Position numbers and translations under genes: made by a program. 64,000 bases of DNA, from positions 38,314,605-38,378,604 of the forward strand of contig OX457043.1 in NCBI GenBank assembly GCA_949752735.1, in the 5' to 3' direction. This stretch comes from Lumbricus terrestris. Lineage: Eukaryota > Annelida > Clitellata > Crassiclitellata > Lumbricidae. Shown here one piece after another: positions 56,162 to 64,000 of the stretch. The notes under the pieces are model-generated. The model ran no database searches, had not been told where the DNA came from, and saw nothing but the letters and a program-made list of their open reading frames with translations. How positions within the stretch are numbered: position 1 is the first letter of the stretch; the number at the start of each line of letters is the position of its first letter.

Positions 56162-57604
56162 GTAAATACGCACACTGCATGCCCGTACTACAAACAATAT
56201 GGCTGCCAAAGAATGCACTGAAAATAGAGTGCAGCGACCTATCGACGACATCGCAGCATGCATCCCAACATGCAAAGCGCTCAGTAAGTAAGGCAAAAAA
56301 AAATAATGCTGTGTTTCCGGTAACAGAGCTCTAAAAAATTGGGTAGGTAGGTCGAAATTTTTTTTTATTTTGGTAAAATATTTTTATACAGTGACTATCC
56401 GAAAAATTATACCCAACTACTCTTTTTTGCATAAAGGTACACGCTGCAACAAAGTACGTGTTCTAAGCAAGTATAAACTGCCTATTTCCCGACTGTCTGT
56501 ACCTAAAATTGCTCTAGAAAACAATTCTATTAATTTCATTTTGTGGATATCTTTTCTGGTAAGATAAAGTGGGAAGGGAAGGGGAAGATGAGTGCGAACA
56601 AAACATCACTGCTAGGGGTCGTTCCAGACTGGCCGAGCCAGTGGCTAGTTACACCTAGAGGTTGCTAGATTTATTTTCCCTAGTTAGAGGTGGCTCAAGT
56701 GAAAATGATAAGGCTAGAGGTTTCTCAAGACTGGCAACCAGGAAGTACTTAGGCAGGTGTGAAACTCTAAGTCACTGTAAATAAAATAATTTGCACAAAA
56801 TTTTCCGATTCGCGACAATAAAAGTGAGTTGTCGGGTTACCGAAAACACAACATATTTTTGGCCTAAGATCCAACTATATACAGAAGGCAATGTCGCCAT
56901 ATTATGTCAATACAAATTTTGAAAAAAAAAAAAATTTAATAAAAATTTTTTTTGCAAAAAATTTTTTTTAAATAAATTTTTTTTACAAAATTATTTGAGT
57001 CGCAGCGATAAAAGAGGGTCGGTCGGGTTACCGGAAACACAACATTATTTTTTTTGGCCTAAGTAATCTACGCAAGTAGCAACAGTAAAAATTAGAGCGA
57101 TGTGAATAAGAAACGTTTAATGTGATGGGTTCTTGTTTTTTATCCGACCACCAAAATTTATAAATTCGATGAAAAATATTTCCTGACAAAATAGAAGCAG
57201 GATTTATCGCGTGAGGGTCGGTTAGGGCTCAGGTTAGGCGTCGTGAGGGTCGGTTAGGGTTAGTTTTAGGGTTAGTGCAGTCATTCTGCTGAAACTGAAG
57301 CTGGATTGATGAACAATAATTTTCAACAAAAAAATTATGAGAAATATTTGCTGACGAAATAGAAGCGAGATTTATCAACAAATTCTTGCCTAAGCAGAAC
57401 TGCAGGGATTAAAAGGATTCTCGGCAAACTAGAAGTTGGATTTATCTTGCATGTGGGCAATGAGCCGGTTACTTACTTACTGAGCACTTTGCTTGTTGGG
57501 ATGCATGTTGCGATGTGAATCGATAGGTCGTTGCGCTCTATTTTCAGTGCATTCGTTGGCTGTCATATTGCTTGGAGTACGGGCATGCAGTGTGCGTGTT
57601 TACC
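56162..57604. mobile_element. MULE-like foldback element 2, 9-bp TSD, interrupted by a MITE
   Basis: Inverted arms of about 130 bp: GTAAATACGCACACTGCATG, CCCGTACTACAAACAATATG, ATAGAGTGCAGCGACCTATC and ACATGCAAAGCGCTCAGTAA on the left are mirrored from 57604 inward. CAGATTAGG lies outside both ends (56153-56161, 57605-57613), a 9-bp TSD. Taking out the MITE 56292-57059 leaves about 675 bp, the size of the foldback at 18591-19245. The interior has GAAGCTGGATTGATGA, AATAGAAGCGAGATTTATC and AGAAGTTGGATTTATC, the same motif as in that element. GTCGTGAGGGTCGGTTAGGG repeats occur inside and on both sides. Confidence 0.85.
56292..57059. mobile_element. Harbinger-like MITE (GGCCAAAA ends), copy 2
   Basis: GGCAAAAAAAAATAATGCTG and TGTTTCCGGTAAC at the left are mirrored at the right (GTTACCGGAAACACAAC, TTTTTTTTGGCC). 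TAAGTAA follows the right end and precedes the left end, so TAA, TAAG or TAAGTAA could be the TSD in this GTAA-rich target. It aligns with 49877-50663 over its whole length, including the internal duplicate terminus at about 56830-56860. Confidence 0.8.
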
Positions 57605-57613
57605 CAGATTAGG

Positions 57614-58483
57614 CTTCGTAATAGTCGGTTAGGGTTAGTGTCGTCATTCGGTCCTCGATACCATAGTTTTGCCCACTACAGCAATTTAAGCGAAATCATA
57701 GTGAAATTTTAAATGAAGTTGGTCTTAACAGTGACGTGGCAGTTAAACGTAACTTTCACGCATTAGAGCTAATGCATTTAAACTGAAAACATTAGCATTA
57801 AGAAAAACCTTGCACCCTTTACAGTTCAACAACTTATTTGAGATAAGATCACGTGCAATTTGGTACACTGGTGGAGAGAGGTCACTGGGGTCGATTCGTA
57901 AATGGCAGACAGAATTAGGACAACAGTACAACAGCTAGTGACATCTGCAATCGGAAGTTGGTCAACAACGCACTTGAACAAAATATGCCTCGCCATACTA
58001 AACCATAAAGAATTCATCCTAAATACCTGTATTGTATTAAAACTCGATACCTAGTATTATTCGTTGTTTTTGTAATCCTACCAAGGTCCACGTATTCATC
58101 GAGACTCTATACAGTTTTTACAAAGTCGACAGATGGAAATAGCGATGTATTACGGATTTTATATTCCTTTATGATTCAACATTGAGTATAATGCAACCTT
58201 GTTGCAGTGCTGGTGACGTCTAGCGGTTGTAAACAGATGCAATTTTGATAATCTCATTATTTTCCACTTACAAATTACAATAAATATGTATATATTAATT
58301 ATTATATTCGTTTAATGGAACTCAGGCTGACAAGCCGCAACACGGTTACAGGTTGAAACGTGGCTAATAAAGCACTGAAGCGGGATGGCCTAGATGCAAA
58401 AGATCCGGAGGAACCGTGGTAACATTCTTGCCTAAAATTCTTGAATTCTTGATCATTGCTAATCAGTTAGACTAATTGCTATA
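57614..58483. other. No supported feature
   Basis: Begins with a GTCGGTTAGGGTTAGTGTCG repeat. A minus-strand frame at 57743-57931 and 57826-58017 has no recognised domain. Confidence 0.3.
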
Positions 58484-58494
58484 TATATATACAG

Positions 58495-58544
<50 letters not shown>
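58484..58544. repeat. (TA)n microsatellite
   Basis: About 30 TA units with a short ACAGCAATA interruption at the left. Confidence 0.95.
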
Positions 58545-58546
<2 letters not shown>

Positions 58547-58890
58547 GGTTTGCTCCCTTCTCATCAATCTGGGTTCCATAAGAATCTCGATTGAGACTCT
58601 GTTATTCTGCCTTTTGTCTGATCTCTACGGTGCTATGGATTCAGGACGCATTGGGGGGGGGGGGGGCGGTAGAGTAGCCTAGTTGGCTACACGCTGGCGT
58701 AGAGTGCGAGAGGTACCGGTAGCGAGTTCACGTGCAATTTGGGGCAATTTTGGGGGTTTTGCTTTGTAGGCTGCTATAGGCCTATTAGCGCCATGTATTG
58801 CAGGCTGTCGGCTCAGTTATAGTGTAGTTAAGATTTGTGTATTCTATGATTTCCGTTCTTGTGAATTGTTTAAACTGCATTATTGTAGGC

Positions 58891-59823
58891 CAGTGTTTAA
58901 TCTAGTCCCCCTCCTCTGGGGGGGGGGAATTGAGGTTTCTGGGGGGGAAACAATTGAGCGTCCGAAGGACGCTCGTGAGGCGCGTAGCGCCGAGACCTGA
59001 AGGGGGAGAGGTATGGGGAGGGGATGTGCCCCCTCCCCATCAGAAACATTTTGAATTTCCACATTGCAATGGCAGCATTTTAAGGGGTCATCTTTACAAA
59101 ATAGCTGTACTGTTTCAGTGACTCAGGAGAAACTTTTTGAATTTCCACATTGCAATGGCAGCATTTTAAGGAGTCATCTTTACAAAATAGCTGTACTTTT
59201 TCAGTGACCCAGCAGAAAATTTTTGAATTTCCACATTGCAATGGCAGCATTTTATGGGGTCATCTTAACAAAATAGCTGCATTTTTCAGTGACCCATCAG
59301 AAACTTTTTGAATTTCCACATTGCAATGGCAGCATTTTAAGGGGTCATCTTAACAAAGTAGCTGTACTTTTTCAGTGACCCATTAGAAACTTTTTGAATT
59401 TCCACATTGCAATGGCATCATTTTAAGGGGTCACCTTAACAAAACAGCTTTAATTTTTCAGTGATCCATTAGAAGCTTTCTGAATTTCCACATTGCAATG
59501 GCTGCATTTTAAGGTGTCATCTTAACAAAATAGCTGTACTTTTTCAGTGACCCATTAGAAACTTTTTGAATTTCCACATTGCAATGGCAGCATTTTAAGG
59601 TGTCATCTTAACTTAATAGTATCATATATTATAGTAGTAAATATTGTCATTATAATCATGTAATAATAAATAATATCACGGTATATTATAACACTTCAAG
59701 TAAAACAATGATGAAAAAGTTACTAAAAACCAATAACATTTTGTCAAATTTTTCTGGGGGGGGGGAAATGTCAATCCTGGGGGGGAACTTCCCCCCCCCC
59801 AGAGACGTCTAGATTAAACACTG
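58891..59823. mobile_element. hAT-like element carrying an 86-bp minisatellite
   Basis: CAGTGTTTAATCTAG and CTAGATTAAACACTG are exact inverted ends. ATTGTAGGC lies outside both (58882-58890, 59824-59832), giving an 8- or 9-bp TSD. G-rich tracts (10 G) follow both ends. Seven units of an 86-bp repeat occupy most of the interior. There is no transposase; 12284-13135 is a related, older copy next to a hAT transposase remnant. Confidence 0.85.
59053..59620 (+). repeat. 86-bp minisatellite, seven units
   Basis: Units begin GAATTTCCACATTGCAATGG at 59053, 59139, 59225, 59310, 59396, 59482 and 59568, spaced 85-86 bp. Each continues CAGCATTTTAAGGGGTCATC, TTAACAAAATAGCTGTACTT and TTTCAGTGACCCATTAGAAA with a few substitutions. 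Confidence 0.95.
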
Positions 59824-59948
59824 ATTGTAGGCCTACACTGTAACCGGTTCCGGTCTGTCAACCGGATCGTAGAATAAAGAGAATATTATTATAATTTATC
59901 TCTTCTGGCTTTATTTGATGTCAGCTCGGCTTTTGACTGCGTTTTGCC

Positions 59949-60235
59949 CAGGGGCGGAGACCTAGGGGGGACGGTCCCCTCCAATGAAAGTGTTGGGGGG
60001 ACGGCCCATGCATTTGTCCCTCCCCCCCATCTCTTTGAGCGTCAAGACTTTTTTGGCGGCGAAAATAGAAAATTTCGACGAGATTTGGCCGGATGACTAA
60101 AAAAAAGGTCGTCAACTTTTTTGGCGGCGAAATTTTTTTTTTCTTTCGAGATTTCGCCGGTCGTCAGAAATTTGTCGGAAAATCTCGCGTCTTTCCGTCC
60201 TCCCCCCCAATTCTCGGCCCAGGTCTCCGCCTATG
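59949..60235. mobile_element. hAT MITE (CAGGGGCGGAGACC ends)
   Basis: CAGGGGCGGAGACCTAGG and CCCAGGTCTCCGCCTATG are inverted ends; the flanks GTTTTGCC and GTTGTGCC agree at 7 of 8. TTTTTTGGCGGCGAAA occurs twice inside. The right TSD ends one base before the TSD of the next element. Confidence 0.85.
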
Positions 60236-60251
60236 GTTGTGCCGTTGACCA

Positions 60252-60674
60252 CAGGAGCGAATCCAGGGGGGCAACCAGGGTGAGAATTGCCGGGGGGGTT
60301 GGGGGGTTTCGACCCCCCCAGTCTTTCTTAGAGCCCCATGTTAAAGTATGTTTTTACACCCCAATTCCAAGTGGATAATGGTCCAACCCCCCCCCAGTTA
60401 TTTTTCCACAATTCTCACACTGGGGGCAACCCGGCCATGGACCCATAAAAAAGTGCATGGGGCTTGGCCCCCATTTATTTAAGCAAGCCATTAACTCAAT
60501 GCAGCGGGAGAGAAAAGCAGGATACTATAGACGCCATTACTCCGACCAGGATGACAGCTACTAAAAAAGGTCATCAACTATTTTGACGGCTAAAACGGTA
60601 TCTTTCTTCTTGGAAATTGGACGAATGACTAAAAAATTTGGCCTCGACTTTTAAAATTTCTGTATCCGCCCTTG
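60252..60674. mobile_element. hAT MITE (GCGGATCCAG family), copy 2, with nested MITE
   Basis: CAGGAGCGAATCCAGGGGG and CTGTATCCGCCCTTG are inverted ends, flanked exactly by GTTGACCA (60244-60251, 60675-60682). The interior matches 25450-25793 (AAAAAAGGTCATCAACTATT, GGTATCTTTCTTCTTGGAAA). The small MITE 60276-60422 is inserted near the left end. Confidence 0.9.
60276..60422. mobile_element. Small hAT-like MITE (GTGAGAATTG family), copy 2
   Basis: CAGGGTGAGAATTGCCGGGG and AATTCTCACACTG are inverted ends, flanked exactly by GGGGCAAC (60268-60275, 60423-60430). 147 bp, same family as 19278-19432. Confidence 0.9.
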
Positions 60675-60682
60675 GTTGACCA

Positions 60683-60900
60683 TGATTATAGGCTATATAA
60701 GGATTAAAACTTTAAAAGGGAAGAATTTACCTCGGTCGAGATAAGTGAAAATTGGGTAGAAGTAATTCAAGTAAGTTCTCACAACTATATCTTTTCAAGC
60801 ATTATGCAGCACAATACCGGGGTAAATATGGGTCTAATATCTGCCTCATGTTGAGGACGCAGGATTTTGGGGACTGGTGTAGGCCTACGTGATACAAATA
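60683..60900. other. Short unassigned segment
   Basis: Nothing recognised apart from a TAGGCCTA motif. Confidence 0.3.
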
Positions 60901-60902
60901 TA

Positions 60903-62097
60903 CACCGTGGTTCAAAAAAAGTAAGCCAAATTGTTTTGCTTATATCTTTAATACCTGATGACATATCACGCTAAAATTTTCCAGATATTTAGAGAAATGG
61001 ACCAAAAATATGATTCCAAAATTTCATCAGATAAAGTTGAACGGATAAAAAGATATGTATCTTTCAACTTCATATGCGGAAATATCAGTTTACAATCCAT
61101 TTTAGATTCAATCAAATGTAAGCCAAACTGTTTTTCTTACATCTCTAATGTTTGATGATTAGTCATATTAAAATTTTCCCAGTATTTAGATAATTGAACC
61201 AAGAATAGGATTCCAAAATATCATTTCATAAATTTGAACGGATAGAAAGATATGGATATTTCAACTTCATCTCCCGAAATATCAGTTTTCGGCAAGTCTG
61301 TTATGGTATTCGTTGCGGTTTCGGCGCTTGGTCGTTCCCATTAATTTTAGTCTTCATTGATCCCGGAATAAAAATTAATGGAACCTATTATCGCGACGTT
61401 CTGCTGTCACAACATCTTCTACCTGTAATCAGCAATCCAGCCCCAGACTGCCCCAGCCCACAGAGCCAAGGACGTAATCGAAACGTTGACAAGAGAGACG
61501 CCAGACTTCATTTCTCCCACATAATGGCCTCCGAACAGCCCAAATTTGAATCCTGACGACTATAAACTGTGGAGCGTGATGCAAGACCGAGTCTACCAGA
61601 CAACAATCCATGATATAAACGATCTGAAGCAACGCTTGTTTGAAGTCTGGGATCGCCCAGACCAGAGAATAATCGACGATGCTGTTGCTGAATGGCGCCA
61701 GCGTCTCCAGGCCTGCGTGCAAGCAGCAGGAGGAGGACATTTTGAGCATCTTATTTAATTCAATAATCAAACTATACTGTTGGAATAATATTGGTGGTTC
61801 AATTCTCTACATATCTGGAAAATCTTAGACTGATTAATCATCAGGCATTGGAGATCTAAGATAAACAGTATGACTTACATTTCATTGAATCTAACAGAAA
61901 ATTGCTTGTAAACTGATATTTCCGCATATGAAGTTGAAAGATACATATCTTTTTATCCGTTCAACTTTATCTCATGAAATTTTGGAGTCATATTCTTGGT
62001 CCAATTCTCTAAATATCTGGAAAATTTTAGCGTGATATGTCATCAGGTATTAGAGATATATGCAAAACAATTTGGCTTACTTTTTTAAACCACGGTG
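60903..62097 (+). mobile_element. Tc1/mariner-like transposon with long, doubled inverted arms
   Basis: CACCGTGGTTCAAAAAAAGT and its mirror (ACTTTTTTAAACCACGGTG) end the element, with TA outside both (60901-60902, 62098-62099). The inverted arms extend about 190 bp. Inside them a second, diverged pair of the same arms occurs (about 61110-61290 and 61785-61905). The centre encodes the C-terminal part of an IS630/Tc1/mariner-type transposase. Confidence 0.92.
61300..61758 (+). pseudogene. Tc1/mariner-type transposase fragment
   Basis: In order, over two frames: FIDPGIKINGTYYRDVLLSQ and HLLPVI, then PAHRAKDVIETLTRETPDFI, one stop, WPPNSPNLNPDDYKLWSVMQ, DRVYQTTIHDINDLKQRLFE, VAEWRQRLQACVQAAGGGHF and EHLI before TAA. 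WPPNSPNLNP is the block with the last catalytic region of mariner/Tc1 DDE/D transposases, and DDYKLWSVMQDRV follows as usual. The N-terminal DNA-binding domain and the first catalytic Asp are missing, so the copy is not active. Confidence 0.9.
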
Positions 62098-62099
62098 TA

Positions 62100-63251
62100 G
62101 ATAGAGTACCACGTGTACTGGGGCGGCGTGTAAGAGGAAGCAATTGAGAGCTAGAGCAGTTGAAAAGATACGTAACCGGGGCAGCCAAGCCGTAAATCTG
62201 TTTTTAGATGTGGGGAAGGAAAATCTCCCCTTGTGAATTGGGCGTAGTATGCCTCCCTCAAGGAGTCCACCATTGAGTTCAGTCACACTCTATAGGTTAG
62301 TGTAAAAAAATTGTTGGTTCACACTACGTAGGCTACTGCACATAATTATAGTCTCTTATGTTAGGAACACGTACAGGGAAACAGCACGACTATAGGCTCT
62401 CATGCCAAACAAAAACAGCTTAAAGTAGGTTATTATAGTCCTATTTTAGTTCACCATCATCATCTAATTATTGGTCCTGCATCTGAATGGGTTAGTAAGG
62501 CCTAAACATCCACCTTAGCAACTCATCTGTAGGATTTGCTGTTAGGCCTAATCGAGAAGCATATATATGCTATATTTGCATCTAAACTGCTAAAGTAAGC
62601 AAGGCAGTGTATACTGCAAGAATAACGGGTGTAGGCCTATTCTGTGAGAATTCGCGACACACCAATTCTTCGCGACACACCAGCGACACACCACTTTTAC
62701 GCGACACACTGCAGGTCTATTCGCGACACATTAGTGATCAGTTGAAGCAGCCTGATAATGTCGGTTTAGCGACTCGCACGTAACACCTCCGAACACCGCA
62801 GGAGTCCTGCGCGGCAGGACTAATTAACAGTATCATCACCCAGAAGCATGAACTTTTGAGGTGAGCGCCGGTGTATAAGCTGGTCTCCCTGACGTGGCTT
62901 TTGTGGGCGCTGAGAAATTCTCGAAGATTTACATTACATTACATACACGCTGCAGCCGGAAAAATCGACTTTTTGGCCAACATTTTCTGACGACCTTTTT
63001 TTAGTCGTCGAAGTTTTTTGCCTCGATATTTCGCCCGGGAAACTTTTAAAACAGCGTAAAACGCTCTTCTTTCATGATTTTCCACCTTCGTAATTCGCGA
63101 TTTTTGCGTAGGCTACGTGTATAGGCATATAGGCCTACCCACTTGGTCGTATACTGAGGTGGGTATACGCAGTATATAGGCACAGAATAGATAAAGCGTA
63201 CGCTTTATCTATTCTGTGGTATAGGCATACGTACATACCTCGTTTTTGAGG
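62100..63251. other. Mostly unassigned, with a CGCGACACACC cluster
   Basis: ATTCGCGACACACC-like motifs occur about five times at 62648-62735. TTTTTAGTCGTCGAAGTTTTTTG near 63000 recalls the interior of the hAT MITEs at 59949 and 60252. No exon is supported. Confidence 0.4.
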
Positions 63252-63254
63252 TGA

Positions 63255-63326
<72 letters not shown>
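63252..63326. repeat. (TA)n microsatellite
   Basis: More than 35 TA units, ending in TATAGGCCTATA. Confidence 0.97.
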
Positions 63327-63327
<1 letters not shown>

Positions 63328-63334
63328 CCTATAC

Positions 63335-63544
63335 CAGTGGTTCCCAACCCTTTTTTGACTTGAGGGCCACTTTTTCAAAGTTGGAGGACACGCGCTGGTA
63401 GGCTATATACGCTGTCATTTTTCCCCGGAGGTGAGTAGCCTAGCCTATACACGCCGTATACCTGCGTATACCCTTGAGTAAAGCCCTGCCTAGAACTTAG
63501 AAGCCGCCTCACCTCAGCCCAGAGCTTCCAAGAGCCACGTTCAA
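63335..63544. mobile_element. hAT left end without visible partner
   Basis: CAGTGGTTCCCAACCCTTTT and GGGCCACTTTTTCAAA are a very common hAT left terminus. The mirrored right end was not found before the window ends. The segment 63420-63490 resembles the GTATACGC repeat at 42430-42475. Confidence 0.5.
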
Positions 63545-63615
63545 CTAACAGAACAGCTAGACAGTCTGCAATACATGGCGCTATTACGGTACCTCTCGCT
63601 CTCCATGCCGGCGTG
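63545..63615 (-). mobile_element. tRNA-derived SINE, second family, fragment
   Basis: On the minus strand TTAATACGCACGCCGGCATG, GAGAGCGAGAGGTACCGTAA and TAGCGCCATGTATTGC match the A-box-to-body region of the copies at 44190-44405 and 58655-58890 with an internal deletion. Confidence 0.65.
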
Positions 63616-63763
63616 CGTATTAACCATTGCAATGCGCAATATTATATTAAATTTTCATGTTAAAAAATCATTTATTTTGATTAATCAAAAAAGTAAAAGT
63701 AAAAATCATTGGCATCATGCATGTATGTTATTATTAGGCCTACTGCCATTGTTATTGGGGGTA

Positions 63764-63825
63764 ACGGCCCGCTATTCCGAGGGTCCACTATTCCGAAGGT
63801 CCGCTATTCCGAATATCCGCTATAT
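63764..63825 (+). repeat. Short tandem of GGTCCGCTATTCCGA
   Basis: CCGCTATTCCGA occurs three to four times (63767-63822) with small changes. Confidence 0.85.
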
Positions 63826-63849
63826 TTTGTTGGTTATCCTTGTGGTTAA

Positions 63850-64000
63850 AGTTACAGTGGGTTAGGGTTAGGGTTGGGGTTAGGGTGGGTTAGGGTTGGG
63901 TGGGTTAGGATTAGGTTTAGGGTTATGGTTAGAGTTGGGGAGGGTTAGAGTTAAACTTATGGTTGGGGTGGGTTAGGGTTAGGTTTAGGGTTATGGTTAG
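63850..64000 (+). repeat. Degenerate TTAGGG-like array running out of the window
   Basis: GGGTTAGGGTTAGGG is mixed with GGGTTGGGG, GGTTTAGGGTTATGG and GGTTAGAG variants. It continues to the last base. The motif equals the metazoan telomere repeat, but the degeneracy suggests an interstitial array. Confidence 0.85.

Larger units (their letters stand above)
58655..59898 (+). mobile_element. tRNA-derived SINE, second family (copy 2), split by a hAT-like element
   Basis: GGCGGTAGAGTAGCCTAGTT, GGCTACACGCTGGCG (A box) and AGAGGTACCGGTAGCGAGTT (B-box region) match the family at 44190-44405, then TTTGCTTTGTAGGCTGCTAT and AGCGCCATGTATTGCAGGCT. The unit reaches 58890 and resumes at 59833 (CTACACTGTAACCGGTT), ending AATAAAGAGAATATTATTAT. 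The interruption is the element 58891-59823. Confidence 0.75.

Noticed and set aside
59053..59620. A CRISPR-like array
   Set aside because: The 86-bp units are contiguous without unique spacers and lie inside a eukaryotic hAT-type element; it is a minisatellite.
63850..64000. A chromosome end
   Set aside because: The TTAGGG-like units are degenerate and mixed with other variants, unlike a maintained telomere.

Overview
This 64-kb window is eukaryotic, AT-rich, intron-bearing and dominated by transposable elements. The gene content, the retroelement types (CR1/L2-like, RTE-like and Jockey/I-like non-LTR elements), the large number of hAT-type DNA transposons and tRNA-derived SINEs all fit a marine invertebrate metazoan, possibly a deuterostome such as an echinoderm or hemichordate. 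The phylum is an inference; nothing here fixes it.

Only two host genes can be supported. The first is the 3' part of a Rab1 small GTPase gene on the + strand: three coding exons at 2416-2511, 4124-4255 and 11247-11441, joined in frame and ending in the geranylgeranylated Cys-Cys tail. The exons for about the first 64 residues lie upstream of the window. The second is one large (2,240-bp) internal coding exon on the - strand at 52307-54546. It encodes 746 codons of a low-complexity, Ser-rich, probably nuclear protein that I could not identify.

Nearly everything else is mobile DNA, often nested two to four deep, and I could delimit many copies by terminal inverted repeats plus target-site duplications (TSDs). 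Left part (1-16.4 kb): hAT MITEs, a CR1/L2-like LINE and several hAT and pogo-like elements fill the Rab1 introns; downstream of Rab1 a SINE is split by a hAT element. 16.4-22 kb: one RTE-like LINE is split by two hAT elements, and the larger hAT holds another hAT, a MULE-like foldback element and a small MITE. 22-33 kb: paired repeats, hAT elements with an internal MITE, LINE 3' ends, a minimal piggyBac-like MITE and a tRNA-SINE with a 15-bp TSD. 36-44 kb: two related TAGGG-ended elements carry complementary decayed parts of one transposase type; one of them sits with a young LINE inside a 4.7-kb hAT element. 44-52 kb: SINEs, LINE ends, a nearly readable RTE-like ORF, another minimal piggyBac-like MITE and a Harbinger-like MITE. 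55-64 kb: a LINE split by a SINE, a second foldback element interrupted by a Harbinger-like MITE, a SINE split by an element with an 86-bp minisatellite, adjacent hAT MITEs, a Tc1/mariner element with doubled arms, microsatellites and a TTAGGG-like array.

There is no operon, CRISPR array or defence cassette. The most distinctive features are the two foldback elements that share an internal GAAGCTGGATTGAT motif and have 9-bp TSDs, a SINE family whose 3' end matches the local CR1-like LINEs, the TAGGG pair, and the expansion of a minisatellite inside one hAT family. All TSDs and coordinates were read by eye; family assignments rest on motif recognition, not database search.
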